NCBI RefSeq assembly: GCF_009870125.1
Contig: NC_046679.1
Span: forward strand, 13,702,001-13,766,000
Direction: 5' to 3'
DNA length: 64,000 nt
From: Drosophila pseudoobscura
Taxonomy: Eukaryota; Arthropoda; Insecta; Diptera; Drosophilidae
A model generated the notes under the pieces. It saw only the letters and a list, made by a program, of their open reading frames with translations. It made no database searches and had not been told where the DNA came from. A program made the translations under genes and the position numbers. Position 1 is the stretch's first letter. Each line of letters opens with the position of its first letter. Below, piece after piece: positions 1 through 11,556 of the stretch.

Positions 1-2165
1 TTGTGGCATTCACCTTTTGAGGCAAGTTTTGCGAAATTGCTGCCCGCAATGATAATCTCTTTGGCAGCATTGAACTTCACTTAGATCATGTTCTGCTGAA
101 TAGCGGGTATCCCCTAGTCTTAACAGCATCTAAACCACTCTCAGATTTTCCAAGCCACAGTTTGGTTTATTTTTTCCTTTTGATGTTGGGGGGCAGCTCT
201 CCATTTGTCGAATGCTTAAAGCCATTTGAAAATGATTGGCTTTTATGTCAATAAGCGTCTCGGTTGCCCTCACTTGTTTCTGTGCCATTTTTCCTGTTTT
301 TAGTCCCGCTTTTTGCCATGGCTTTTTTTTGTACTCTCAAGTTTTTCATTCTTCTGCTTTCTGTGTTCGCGATATTTTCTGAGAGTCTTTCGACTGTGTC
401 GTTATTTAAGTGCCCCAATAAAATACAATAAATATACTCATAAATTCTTATACATTTATATCATGTGTACATATATAAATAAGTACATCAGCGTTTTTGT
501 GTAGCTTGCAGCCAGAGGAAAACAAAAAGTTGTCGCGTTTTAATAGACCAAAAAAGAGAAGAGCCAATATTTTTGATACCCCCCAGCTTCTGGTCACTTA
601 AAGTTTTTATTTTCCCGAAAAGGGAGCTTAAAATTTCACTTTGATATCTCGATGGCGGGCCTGGCAGAGCAGCTGCCAGAGCCCTGATGCCATAAATCTT
701 CGAGGCCGCATCCTGCCACATGCGTGGAGAGGAGCCTTGGAATTAAATTAAAACGTGTGCCTCTGCTGCTCCAATTTTCACACCGCAACACAGTTCGGAG
801 GTAGAGAGTTTTTCCAAATCAAATTTGCAATAAGTTGTTAAACATCGAGGCGTAAAAAAAGCATTCGTCACTCATTTTTTGTGTGTGCATAAATCTAAAT
901 TCAAACCTTTTTCGGGTTGCGTTTTGTTGCTTTTGCGCTGCCAAGTGGCACGCACAATTGATTTATGAAAATTTATTGCACACACGCCGAAGACCCAACG
1001 CACACACCCAAAACCATCCACACTCTCACACACAGACACGAGTTTTCCGTTTGATTAGTGCAGGCGCCCTGCGATAGGCAACAATTTCGTTGGCGAAATT
1101 AAAGTCTGCCACGGCAGCGGCAATAAAATCAAAGCCATAAAAGCTAATGAGCCCGAAAACTCGTCGTCGTTGTTGTCACAGCCATCTCCGCCCTCCAGCA
1201 CTCCCTTTCGTCCACACAACAGAATATCTAATACATGTACATATGTATGTATACATATATACATATGCTCGTATCTACGAGCGCCTGCACTCTTTCATCA
1301 AATCAAACACGAAACAATCTTGGCCCTCCCCCACAGTACTAATAAAGTGCAAGGATATAAGTATTATACGTTTACGTGTATGTCTTGCCAAACTTGAGAC
1401 TTAAATAATGGTTGAAAAAGGCCAAGAATAAGAAATTTAAATTGAGAAATTAAAATTTTCCCCCTTTTCATTCGAATGTTTTAAGGTGGTTAAGTCTCCA
1501 AGTAATGGGTATCCTATAGTCAATACATCAGATTCTCGGTTCTTACTTGTTTCAGCTCGGTTTAGACCATAAAATGATGGCGATCGACGGCTACCTACGA
1601 CAGGGAATGTCATAAAATTTACGCAAATTGTTGTTTTTCCCGATTCCGATGCCCGATGTCGACGTAGATGCCTGATGCTTGCTTACCGTTATTGCCTGTG
1701 AGTGTGCATAAATCGAGCCAAAATACAAACAGAAAATATATTTATGGGAAGATCCGAAGAAGGCCAGGCAAGGGATTTATGCACTGATAATAAAATGGAA
1801 TTGTTGCCCATACACTGAGAGATTTAGGACTGAACAACGGGCCCCGAAATACACAAAAATTACCTATATACAAATTGCTAAAAGTCCTCTGTAGCACCCC
1901 CAAATATGACCCATATGTGGATAAACTTGTTAATAGTCAAAATAATTAATGAAAGTATCTTTGGGGTGCTTCTATTACATTCCACCTCAATCTGTGAAAA
2001 TACCCTCTTGAAGTTTTGCTCGGTGTACACCTGCCTTAAAGTAGACTGACACTTGTAGAACACATAAGTAGAACTAAACTCAAACAAAATCCCACCGTCG
2101 AGCTAGACACATATCGTAAACATTTGATCCCACAAAATTACAAATAGAAATTCCAAGTGGCCGAA
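1..2165. other. non-coding upstream region
   Basis: AT-rich sequence with scattered short ORFs that have no coding character, CA/CT-rich stretches near 1000-1060 and an ATGTATGT-type run near 1235-1265. I see no exon, RNA gene or clear promoter. It probably contains the promoter of the gene starting at 2166 in its last few hundred bases. Confidence 0.6.
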
Positions 2166-3044
2166 ATGGAAACCCACCATAAAGACTCCTCGAAGCAAAC
2201 AATGGGCAGCTCATTCTTTAACGACCTGTGGCCCCAGCTGTTGGAAGAGAATAAGTGCCACATTGAGAGCAAGTCAGCTGCCTTTTTTGAGCCCCGCCAA
2301 CCCTTCAATGAACTGCACTTCCACTCCTACCTGGCGGATGCGGGGTATCCTGACTACGAGTCGCCCCACGAGATGCGCTGCTGCGAAGCTGCCAAGAGAC
2401 AGGAAGCCGCCGAGGAGGAGGCAGAACTGGCGGCCAATGCAGAGACCGAGGGAAGGCAGGACGCTGTCAATGCCGATTTCAAGCCACGCGGCTCCCAGGC
2501 CATCCGGCCCGTGGACAAGATGGTGAACCATCTGCGGGAGGCGCAGGAGCGCCGTCAGAAACTGGCCTACGCGTTCGCCAACCGCAAGTATCCGTGGACC
2601 ATGCAGACGCCCAAGCACGAGCTGAACTTCGAGATGACTTCCGAGCAGAAAACTTGTTTCGTGCTGCCCATGGAGAGGAAAATCCTCGATGAAATTCACG
2701 ACCACGAGTGCAAGCTGATGATCATCGATGTGGGCAAGGATGTGGAATTGAAAGATTGCCACCGCTGGATAAAGTTCCGGCCGTATATTCAAATGTTGGC
2801 GGTGGTGCGGACCAGTCAGATGGAGCGGTGTCTCCAGCTGCTGGGTGTGTTCCACACCCTGGTGGTGGAGGAGAGCGCCGAGAACAGCTGGCACGATGAA
2901 CTGCATGCCTCGCTGTACTCCGGACTGAAGCAGGCCAAGAGACTGCACATCCTCAAGGCTTGTGGCGAGCCTTTCCTGTTCATGTTTTCGCGGTTCCGTG
3001 GGATTTGTACCTGCGATACCTATGCCGTGCTCCGCCGCCTCTAG
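2166..3044 (+). CDS. uncharacterised 292-aa intracellular protein
   Basis: Single-exon ORF. The frame is open from a GTG at 2157, but the first ATG is at 2166 (context CGAAATGG), giving 292 aa beginning METHHKDSS. I do not recognise the family. There is no signal peptide or membrane segment. The N-terminal third has an acidic, Ala/Glu-rich helical stretch (residues ~75-95, EEEAELAANAE). The middle is basic and helical (REAQERRQKLAYAF). The C-terminal half (~150-292) looks like a folded alpha/beta domain with several Cys and ends FRGICTCDTYAVLRRL. GC-rich third positions over the whole length support a real gene. An 867-nt antisense ORF overlaps it and is taken as a shadow. No AATAAA is visible close downstream. 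Function unknown; Drosophila orphan genes of this kind are often testis-expressed, which is only a guess here. Confidence 0.75.
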   Translation: METHHKDSSKQTMGSSFFNDLWPQLLEENKCHIESKSAAFFEPRQPFNELHFHSYLADAGYPDYESPHEMRCCEAAKRQEAAEEEAELAANAETEGRQDAVNADFKPRGSQAIRPVDKMVNHLREAQERRQKLAYAFANRKYPWTMQTPKHELNFEMTSEQKTCFVLPMERKILDEIHDHECKLMIIDVGKDVELKDCHRWIKFRPYIQMLAVVRTSQMERCLQLLGVFHTLVVEESAENSWHDELHASLYSGLKQAKRLHILKACGEPFLFMFSRFRGICTCDTYAVLRRL

Positions 3045-5161
3045 AGCTACACACAAACGCACTCGTGGAGGCGATTCTTGGTTTCCTAATTTGAATCGAC
3101 TCTGATTTGAAGTGCCCCGGTTTCCTGGCAGCGTTCGCTCCAATTAGGCGTCCCACATCGAGTGCAATCGGACGCACTTCCGCCCCCCAGCCAGAGCCAG
3201 AGCCGGAGCCGGAAGCACTTCACACCTCAATGTTGCCGGGAATGTGCCAGCCAGCCGTCGAGTGGTGTCAAAATGCCTCCGTCAAACTGCCAAAGCCGGG
3301 TGCCCGGGTGCGATTTATAATTTTATTTGCCAACAAAAAAGCAGCGAACATTTCGCGCCAAATCTCAACAAATTATTACAAAGCTTTACCAACTTGGAAC
3401 TGATTATAAAAGTTGCGAACAACAAGAGGCCAAACTGGGAAACCCTGCCAGTGAAAATTGAGTTTAAGAGTGTAGGGACGAGGATGATGTGGGGGACTCG
3501 GATCGAAGGCGCTTTTCCTCTTGGCCTTACTTTTTTGTTTCGCTGGCAAAAGTTTCGGGCGAGTGCGTTGTCGCTACTTACAGAAGTACACAGGCATCAT
3601 TTTCAATAGACATTCGCATAAACCACCTTGCATTATGTTATTAAAAGTTGCCCCAGTCGCAGTCCTGCCTTATAAGAGCCCCAAGTTTTCTTCTAAAAAG
3701 TATTTGCAAACTAGAGATGGGCACAGGACAAAAATTTTATAAGAGGACTCTTTTCGTGCGGTCTCGGGCCTAAGGTTAGAGCGCAAAAGGACCCGAAGGT
3801 CACAAAACGTACCATGCAATGCAATACAGCATATTCTACTTATAATTTATATCTTTGCTGCTCCTTTATTTGAATTTTGCTGCCTACTAAGTTTCCGTAC
3901 ACTTAACGTAATTTCCAGAAATGGTTTTCGGTTCTTTAGAAACCACCAGACCAGCCCAGAGTTTATAATGTACTTTTCAGTCACTTTAATATTATCTTCA
4001 ATGCATTTGGTTCACAATATTGTACACTGAATACTACACATTCACAGTGACTTTTCAGCACCATTAAGTTCTGAATGTTGTATGTAGAATAAATTCTGAG
4101 AAATTTGGGTATGCTTCTACGCTCGATGGACCGCAATTTATCAAGAATTTACGTGCACAAATTATTTGGCAGTCATTTCATATTTGCGCACACAAAATGT
4201 AAACATGTATATATGTGTAAGTAATACATACTTTGTGTTACATGTGGCGGTATGTAGTACATTCTATTGAATAAAATTACAGCATTTGAAAACTTTTCTG
4301 GTAGGAGTTTTGACACTACCGTCTAAATTTCATCAAAAGCTGATTATTTAATAATTATGGAAATTTCCACGGGCTCTAAAATTTGTTTCGCGTTTTTTTC
4401 GCTTTGGTTTTAGGGTTTTTGGATTTTCCATTTAATAATGAAGTGCATTTTATAGAGCTCATATCTGACCGCCAAATAATTTCTGCACATAAATTCAGGC
4501 GGTCCATCATCGGATTTCTTGGCCCGTATATCGAACATTTACCATTCTAGGAAATCCGAATAAATTTGGAGAATTCTGTCAATTTTTTGGGAATGAAAAG
4601 CTATTATAAAAATCGAAATCCCATAATTAAAACCACGATTACTATTTTACCCAACTGTTATGTTTTTCTTCTTCTTACTAGACAGTGTAAGATTTTCGAA
4701 TGAAGTTGGCGATTGAAAACCATTTTATTTCTCGAATTCTGATTTTATGGCTTCTCCTGGCTGTAATTGGCTCCCGTCACTGCAATTATCCCGATTTCCA
4801 TTAGTTTATCCCAATACCTAAGTTTGTCACTGCAATATGCAATGATTTTGACTGTCCGGCTTGCTTAAAATATCAACGGGCTTACAATATGGCTTCGTGA
4901 ATCGGCTGGACCGGATCTCATATTGGAGGCCTCCATTATGGATGCGCATCTATAATGGAACCCATTTAAACTGCAAACACCCTGTTCCGGAGATCGGAGA
5001 GTGAATATAGGAGACGAATGGCGACCAACTCTGACGTATTCACAAAGCGTGACCAATTTCGATTTCGAAACAGAGGGGAAACAAGTTCTGAAACCAGTGT
5101 TCTCAATCATATGAATTTGCTCAGTCCAAAGCTTTCCTGATAAGCTGATTGAATAAGAATA
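3045..5161. other. intergenic region, no gene seen
   Basis: The first 600 bases include a Pro/Glu-like GAGCCAGAGCCGGAGCC run and short ORFs without coding signature. From 3750 onward the DNA is AT-rich and featureless. It separates the 292-aa gene from the protease cluster. Confidence 0.6.
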
Positions 5162-5167
5162 TATAAA
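5162..5167 (+). promoter_or_regulatory. candidate TATA box of the first protease gene
   Basis: TATAAA within AATATATAAATAAG, about 270 bases upstream of the ATG at 5433. It would place the start of transcription near 5190-5197 and give a 5' leader of about 240 nt. Inferred from position only. Confidence 0.4.
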
Positions 5168-5432
5168 TAAGTTGACCCCCGCTGGTATTTGAGCATTTGA
5201 GTAGGAGCACTGGGCAAAGCCCGCTGCCTAGCGGGCCAGCGGCGGGAAGTTCTACAACCTCCAGAGAGCTAAGAATCGCTGGAGAGAGATGAATATGATT
5301 CTCTATCTGATGGACCTGATGGAGAGTGCATTGAAGCTCGTTCAAGCGTTAGTCGCGATAGTCGTTTTGTAAATGCAGCCAACAGATTCAGAGTTAGTAC
5401 GCGCTGTACCGTAATCAACATCGGTTCTCGTA

Positions 5433-6905
5433 ATGGCCATAGCACCGGTGCTCCTGCTTTTTGTTTGTCTTGGGCTGTGTCTGGGAACGGCCTTGGCACA
5501 GACGGTGCCGTCCCACAATTGCGGCGACCTGTTCACCTATATGCGTCGAGGGGATGGTTCAATAATAGGTGTTTTCACACCCCTTCAGGACGGCCTCACA
5601 AGTCTCGATTGGAGCGTTGTGTTCACGGCGCACGGCTCTAGTCAGGTAAGCAGATGACTAAATTCCATTATCAATATCAACCCATATCATTCCATTCTGT
5701 AGGCGCATACTGTGAGCAGCATGGGCGGGTATCCCGACAAGCAGCAAGCATTCGAAAAGATGCGAAGTGGAGGTAGGGGGCAGGCCTTTGTGAGCTTCCA
5801 GAACTACGGCAACGAGCTGCCCAAGCTGATCAAGGTGGAGCTCAATGGTCACGTCTATTGCAGTGCCTCAGATTGTAAGTAGGATTTATGGGGTTTTCTC
5901 CACACATGTGCTGATCCGTTTCTTTTCTCCGTCGCCACAGATGATGCCCCCTCCAGTACAATGACACGCGGATGGAAGGCGTCTGTCACGGGCAGTAGAC
6001 CAAGTGTTCCTGTGACGATGCCCCCGCACTTCACTTATAGCTCGCGAGCACCTACCAGCACTGGCAGCAATCCCTTCCTTAATAGAGCCAGAACGGGAAC
6101 GCAGGCTTCAGTTGCCCCACGAACTGATCCGGACTTTGCGGAGTGCGGCGTGGAAGGTTTTGCGGCTGCCCAGGCCGGAGGGGAGGTCATTACCAGAGGT
6201 CGATTCCCCTGGCTGGGTGCCCTCTACGAAGACAACGGACCAACGCTGAAGTACAGCTGCGTGGTGTCGTTGGTGTCTAAGCGTACGGTGATCACGGCGG
6301 CTCACTGCATCCACGGAAAGAAAGCCCTGGATCTTTGGGTCTATGTGGGACGTCATGATCGTAACACGCATCCCGAGAGCGGAGCCACACTGATCCGTGC
6401 TTCGAGTACGCGCACGCCATCACAGTACGACGGGAACCCAGTGCCCGACTCGGACGTGGGTCTCGTGGTGCTCGACACCGAGGTTGTATACACAAACTAC
6501 GTGCGACCCATCTGCCTGTGGACATCGCGCATGGGACTGCCAGCCAATGAGGGTGACATGGGGGCCGTGGCCGGCTGGGGCCTAGACGAAAATGCCGTCG
6601 AGACGCGTTACCCCAAGGCCGTAAATGTCCGCGTAGTGACCCGGGAGCAGTGCCTAAGTGACATGAAGCGTGCGGAGGACTTCATCACTCCGAACACTCT
6701 ATGCGCCGGCAACAGCAATGCCCACGGACCCTGCCTGGGCGACTCTGGTGGTGGTCTGATGATCATGCGCAACGGTCGCTGGACACTCAGGGCCATCGTC
6801 GCTCTGGCGCCGCGGAAGGGATTGATCTGCGATCTGAGGAAATATGTTATATACTGTGACGTTGCCAAGCACCTTACGTGGATCGAAAGCAACATAGTGC
6901 AATAG
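5433..6905 (+). CDS. gd-like secreted serine protease, paralogue 1
   Basis: Three coding exons: 5433-5645, 5703-5874, 5941-6905 (introns of phase 0 and 1, GTAAGC/AG and GTAAGT/AG), 449 aa. Signal peptide about residues 1-22 (APVLLLFVCLGLCLGTALA). Residues ~23-130 form the small N-terminal domain seen in gastrulation-defective type proteases, followed by a Ser/Thr/Pro linker. The S1 domain starts around ITRGRFPWLGA, without the usual IVGG activation sequence. Triad: His250 (TAAHC), Asp300 (DSDVGLV), Ser397 (GDSGGG). The residues at the S1-pocket positions before the Cys are Gly-Pro, not the Asp of trypsin. It is the first of four tandem paralogues and the only one lacking the phase-2 intron that splits the S1 domain in the others. 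In Drosophila, gd-type proteases act in extracellular zymogen cascades (dorsoventral patterning, immunity). D. melanogaster has such a cluster near Dop1R1 (CG9631/CG9649 region, from memory). Substrate unknown. Confidence 0.88.
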
Positions 6906-6974
6906 AACAGGACTGGAGTGAGTGATGAGTGAGAGATGAGTGAGAGAATACTCGTAGATAAGAGATTAATGCGA

Positions 6975-6980
6975 AATAAA
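6975..6980 (+). terminator. poly(A) signal of protease paralogue 1
   Basis: Canonical AATAAA 70 bases after the stop codon at 6905. Confidence 0.65.
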
Positions 6981-7569
6981 CAAGTCTCAATCGAATTCGA
7001 AGTGTAGTTAGATCTGTTGAGTGGACATTTGAAATATTTTTCGCTCGTGCGAAAAACAATACTCAGACGTTATTTGTTTGCATAGCAATTCCCGCGTATA
7101 TTATGCGGGGGGGGGTTTTCACTCAAGAGCAGACGATCTGAATGGTGTGGCTGGTAAGGGTACCAGGGGTCTATGGGACTGATTACGCGGGGATGCAAAT
7201 GGTACTAAAAGACTTGAATCCTTAAAGTTTTGCATGAATTTTTGGTTCCACATAATCGCATTTGTTCTACTTATAGCGATATTTTTGTTTTGGAAACCTA
7301 AAAATATAAATATGTTAATCTGAATCGCGGGTATCATGTAGTCGGATTGCGCGACTGGGGCGCTTGTTGTGTGTCTTATTGGCTCTGCACGATGCGGAAT
7401 TTCCAGTTTACTCAGTGACTCAACAACCCGTACCGAGAGCGGTAGCGGGAGATGGTGCTGAGAATGAGCCCGAAGCTGGGGCTGTTTTATTTATCCATCG
7501 ACGCTTGTCGCGTGCGCAGTGGGGAAAACGGATCCAAGTCGAACTGAAGTCGATATATTCTGGAAAGGT
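6981..7569. other. intergenic spacer between proteases 1 and 2
   Basis: Contains a ten-base poly-G run near 7105, an AT-rich middle, and from about 7330 the probable promoter and 5' leader of the next gene (TCAGTGACTC near 7410). The short ORF at 7364-7579 is probably leader sequence, not protein. Confidence 0.45.
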
Positions 7570-9315
7570 ATGGGGCTGAAATTAGCCATAATTGTGTCGT
7601 TAATAGCGTTGGCCAGGTGTCAGCTTCTGCCGGAGAACGCGTGCTCCGACTACTTCCAGTACGTGAACGATGGCTTCGAAGGCCTCCAGGGGGAGGTGAC
7701 CCTCCCGAGCGTGATGCGGGGCCGCAACCGCATCGACGTCCGTCTCACCCAGCGGGGGGATCAAGATGTATGGTGGATTGCTATAGCCCTCTCCAGCTGA
7801 AACACCGACTGATTGCTTTGCCTCCTTCGCATTCCACAGCCCTCTTCCGTTGGCACTCTGCGGCCCTATCCAGATGAGGAGGCTGCCCGCTCGACTGGTG
7901 GAACCGCGAAATTTCGGATTAGTCTCCGGCCGGACCCCTCCACCGGTCTACTGCCCAAGCTGTCTCGCCTCTCCTACAACGATCTTCTGCTTTGTTCGGC
8001 CACCGAATGTGAGTATTCAGCGCAGTGGTGGTTGGATCAGACAGAACGAGTATGACTCACGTTCATTGCTTTTTAGATGGGCCCCCCAACAGCTTCTTCA
8101 ATCGCTTCTACGAGATTCACGTCAGTGTACAGTCGCACCGTCCGCTGCGGCCGCTTGATCCCTCGTCTGTGTTTGGTCTGTTCCCCAGGGAACAGTCTGG
8201 GTTGGAGGTGAATACCCTATTCTACGGCACGCCCACCCAAACTTCGTTTCCCTCCTGGACATCTGTATCGTCCGGAGGCGCTGTGTCTCCCGACTGGCCA
8301 CAAACATGGCAGACTCAAGCTCCTGCACCTGCACCTGCACGTGCTCCACCACAACGTCCACGAGCCACTCCAGCACCTCCTGCAACGACTGTTTTCTGGC
8401 AGCCACCAGTACCACCACAAGTAACCACCACCGCCAGAGCTCCATCGCCGACCCGCGCCCCCAATCGATTCAATCCCCAGCCCGCCTCGACGCCGGTTGA
8501 GTGTGGTCGCGAGGGCAGGCTCTCGCCCTTCATACACCGCGGAAAGGAGTTCCCGCGTGGGCAGTATCCCTGGCTATCGGCGATCTACCACAAGGAGTCC
8601 CTGTCCCTGGCCTTCAAGTGCGGCGGCTCCCTGATCTCGGCCAGCATGGTGATCACGGCCGCCCACTGCGTGTACAAGATGCAGGAGGACCGCGTGCTGA
8701 TTGGAGTGGGCCGCTACGATCTGGACGACTACAACGAGGACGGGGCCGAGATGCATGATGTGAGGCGATTGCTGTGGCATCCAGAGTTCTCCACACGAGT
8801 GGTCTCCGATGCAGACATTGCTCTGGTCACCATGCAGCGGCCCGTAACGTATGTTCATTGAGATATTCTTTCGATTTGATCTCTGATATCTTATTCCCTC
8901 TTCCAGATTTAATGACATCATTGGCCCGATCTGCTTGTGGACAGAGAAGGAGAGTGAAACGGTCACCAAATCCGGCTTCATAGCGGGCTGGGGCACGGAC
9001 GAGTTTGGCAACTCCAAGACCCAATATCCGCGGGTTGTCGAGGCCGAGATAGCCAGTGCCACGGACTGCATCAGCACCTGGAAGGCGTCGGCCGTCACCG
9101 AGCGCACGCTGTGCGCCGGCAACCGGGACGGTTCCGGGCCATGCCTTGGTGACTCGGGCGGAGGCCTGATGATCCGGCGGGATACCCACTGGGTGCTGCG
9201 CGGTATAGTCTCGCTGGGCGAACGTGGAACCTCCGGACGGTGCCAGCTCAGCCAGTATGTGCTCTACTGCGACCTGTCCAAGCATCTCACTTGGATCAAC
9301 GAGAACCTAAGTTAA
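7570..9315 (+). CDS. gd-like secreted serine protease, paralogue 2
   Basis: Four coding exons: 7570-7767, 7840-8008, 8077-8848, 8907-9315, introns of phase 0, 1 and 2 (donors GTATGG, GTGAGT, GTATGT), 515 aa. The start at 7570 (MGLKLAIIVSLIALARC) gives a clean signal peptide; an in-frame ATG at 7519 would put 17 polar residues before it. The N-terminal gd-type domain (~18-180) is followed by a Pro/Ala/Thr linker with an APAPAPA run, then the S1 domain (~from 235, PRGQYPWLSA). Triad: His319 (TAAHC), Asp369 (DADIAL), Ser463 (GDSGGG), so it is probably catalytically active. Gly-Pro precedes the Cys of the active-site loop as in paralogue 1. The splice phases match paralogues 3 and 4 exactly, confirming shared origin. 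Extracellular; substrate unknown. Confidence 0.88.
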
Positions 9316-9353
9316 ACCTGCAAAGAAGCGCGAGTTTTTGTATACCATAGATT

Positions 9354-9359
9354 AATAAA
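9354..9359 (+). terminator. poly(A) signal of protease paralogue 2
   Basis: AATAAA 39 bases after the stop codon at 9315. Confidence 0.65.
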
Positions 9360-9635
9360 CCCTAAGACATAACACAAGCCAATATTTTGGATGTTCTCTG
9401 GCCCGCACGTACCTCTGGTCAAACCCGTTTACCGAGTCGCATAAGCTTCTTTTCGCTGTCAGACAGATTATTTGTGTTTGGGAATATTAAGTATTAAGTA
9501 ATCCAATCAGCTGGCAGAACGAGTTTTCGATCCGTCCCTTACTCTCCCACTGTTTATGCGGCACGGTTGTTCAGTGTTCAGCGGCACTAAGCACTGGGTA
9601 AACTAATCCATCCATCCGTAGTCGCACTTGCCATC

Positions 9636-9925
9636 ATGCAGTGGAGTGACTCGGTGCTACTTCTCATCGTTCTATGGACACTATCCAACAGACTGCCGGA
9701 ACGTGTCTTTGCAGATGATTTTTTAAATACTTCACCAACGTATTTCTCGATGAAGATCACTGAGACCATTGTAAGAGTGATTGAGGGAATATTCCTTTAC
9801 CAACGCAACGCTCAAGGTGCACACAGGCACCAGTGGTGGAGGTGACACAGTATGACATTACTAATATCCTGGCAGAGAATGGAACCTGGAAGCTGCAGTT
9901 GGAACTCGTGCTCATGCGGGACTAG
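9636..9925 (+). CDS. candidate 77-aa secreted peptide gene
   Basis: Proposed two-exon model: 9636-9770 and 9827-9925, with a 56-base phase-0 intron (GTAAGA ... CACACAG). The first exon codes MQWSDSVLLLIVLWTLSNRL, a good signal peptide, then VFADDFLNTSP. The second codes APVVEVTQYDITNIL and ends LVLMRD before TAG. The intron length and splice sites are typical of flies, and the downstream reading frame is open only with this splice. There are no cysteines in the mature part, one N-glycosylation motif (NGT), and no family I recognise. It lies between proteases 2 and 3 beside another secreted-protein gene. It could also be a decayed fragment of a longer gene. No poly(A) signal was pinned down. 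Confidence 0.45.
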
Positions 9926-10169
9926 ACAGAAAAGTATTTTCATCGTTTGACTAATCTACTAAGGGATACGATGGCTCTGAACTAACTCAGACGTTATCTT
10001 GAAAAAAATATGTATGCAAAAAATTGTTCATCCTCTTTGAATGTGTTGTAGGGTTGCTATTATCTGAATATTTATCTTTTGACCACGTGCTGTCTTGCAC
10101 TGTCCATTGATATACTGCAGTTGATCAAATATTTGAGAAAGAGTGATGTATGCTTTGAAGTAATCGATC

Positions 10170-10177
10170 TATATAAG
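10170..10177 (+). promoter_or_regulatory. TATA box of the 324-aa secreted protein gene
   Basis: TATATAAG, 40-47 bases upstream of the ATG at 10217. Spacing fits a start of transcription near 10200 and a very short leader. Confidence 0.6.
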
Positions 10178-10216
10178 AACTGGGCAAACTAAACCTCTGG
10201 CCAGACTGTTGGAGCG

Positions 10217-11191
10217 ATGAAGTGGAGCAGTTCGTTGCTTTGGCTGGCCGCTCTCTGTGCCAGCTATGGCGGCATCTGCGGCAGGGATCCGCATGGTGAT
10301 CAATGGCAGGATATGTCTGAGTTGGGAAGACAAGTAGAGGAGATCATCCGCAGTGAGATGAGCAGTGGTGCTACTTCCGAAGAGGTCTTGAACAACCTGC
10401 ACACCTCTTCCAATGAGGTTATCCAACGGGCTGGTTTCGTGGCCATAAATCTGGCTAATAAGGTGCAAATTGCCATCACAGAGTTGATTGCCAGCTTTGT
10501 TGAGAGTGTAGGCAATGCATTGGGTGAATTGCAGTCCTTTCTCCAAAAGGAGCGCAATACATACAGGAGCCAGGCTTTGCAGGATGCAACGGGGATGCTA
10601 ACCCAACTGAATGCTGTCATCCTCGACCTGGAGGCTAGCCTGGAGAGAATCAATGGGCAGCAGGCGAACAACGATCAGTGGGAGCTGCAGACAGCGGAAG
10701 AGTGGAAGCTCTGGGCCGCAGTCCTAGTGTCAAATGTGAGGCAATCTACCGAGGGTGCGGGTACGGACATCTCTAAGGCCAAGAACATCACCCAGGGTCT
10801 CAACACACGCTACGGCCTCCGGCTGCACGCCTGCCAAGAGGGATTCATCTGGGCCCATACTCGATTTAACCTTGAATTGCAGGAGACACTTGAGATCGCT
10901 CAAAACTCAACCGATGTCTTGATCCAAGCAACGGTGAATTGTCAAGTTGTTGGGGACGAGTGCCGCAATGCCGTAAGAAAAGCTCTCAATGGTATCATAG
11001 AGGTGCCTGTGCAGCTTGACAGATTTCGGGATAAGGCCGAACATTTACTGGTTGTAATTGGGGAGAGTAATCAGTGCTTGTCGGAAACATTAGAGGAATA
11101 CGCCGGGCAGAGACTCAAAGTGGAGAGTCAGCTGCAGGACATCATCGAACAGTACGGGAATACAGTCTCCCCAGAGACAGTAAAAGAATGA
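10217..11191 (+). CDS. 324-aa secreted helical protein of unknown function
   Basis: Intronless ORF of 324 aa. Signal peptide about residues 1-22 (MKWSSSLLWLAALCASYGGI). The mature part is Gln/Glu/Asn/Leu-rich and predicted by eye to be nearly all helical, with heptad-like stretches (~30-160 and ~260-315). Cysteines are confined to the C-terminal half (HACQEGF, VNCQVVGDEC, SNQCLSE), enough for two disulfides. Two N-glycosylation motifs are visible (NIT, NST). It resembles in outline secreted dipteran proteins of the TsetseEP/DUF725 kind (helical, four conserved Cys), but I cannot confirm that. A TATA box 45 bases upstream and an AATAAA downstream support a compact, strongly expressed gene. It sits inside the protease cluster on the same strand. 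Possible roles are gut, haemolymph or seminal fluid; none is shown by the sequence. Confidence 0.8.
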   Translation: MKWSSSLLWLAALCASYGGICGRDPHGDQWQDMSELGRQVEEIIRSEMSSGATSEEVLNNLHTSSNEVIQRAGFVAINLANKVQIAITELIASFVESVGNALGELQSFLQKERNTYRSQALQDATGMLTQLNAVILDLEASLERINGQQANNDQWELQTAEEWKLWAAVLVSNVRQSTEGAGTDISKAKNITQGLNTRYGLRLHACQEGFIWAHTRFNLELQETLEIAQNSTDVLIQATVNCQVVGDECRNAVRKALNGIIEVPVQLDRFRDKAEHLLVVIGESNQCLSETLEEYAGQRLKVESQLQDIIEQYGNTVSPETVKE

Positions 11192-11258
11192 GTTGGACAG
11201 TTAATTAGTAGACTTCTTTCTTCTTTAATATTAAACAAATACTAGGTTAAGAGCAGCA

Positions 11259-11264
11259 AATAAA
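11259..11264 (+). terminator. poly(A) signal of the 324-aa secreted protein gene
   Basis: AATAAA 68 bases after the stop codon at 11191. Confidence 0.65.
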
Positions 11265-11556
11265 TATCCCATATCAACGAAAGGCAAGCCTTTTAAAGGT
11301 TTCCCAAAATTGGAGTATTTCCCAAACCTACCTCCCGCAGATCTCGATGAATAAAATGTATCACTGGAAAATCGTAAAGGAATTCCACGCGCTTGCATAA
11401 TTCCCATCTACAATGCGGTTCCAACTCAGACCCCGACTCAGAGTAGAGAGTAATAGATTGTAGCTTTGAGTATTTGTACTCAAAGTACACCTAGAAAAGT
11501 GGGGCTCTCTTAGATCGTTGGAGATGAAATAGGCACAGATCATTTGCTAGCCAGCG

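Noticed and set aside
2274-3143. 289-aa antisense ORF opposite the 292-aa gene
   Set aside because: A shadow of the plus-strand gene; composition (His/Leu/Gly-rich) is that of reversed coding sequence.
5433-6905. Classification of paralogue 1 as a CLIP-domain protease
   Set aside because: The N-terminal region lacks the six-cysteine CLIP pattern; it fits the gd-type N-terminal domain.
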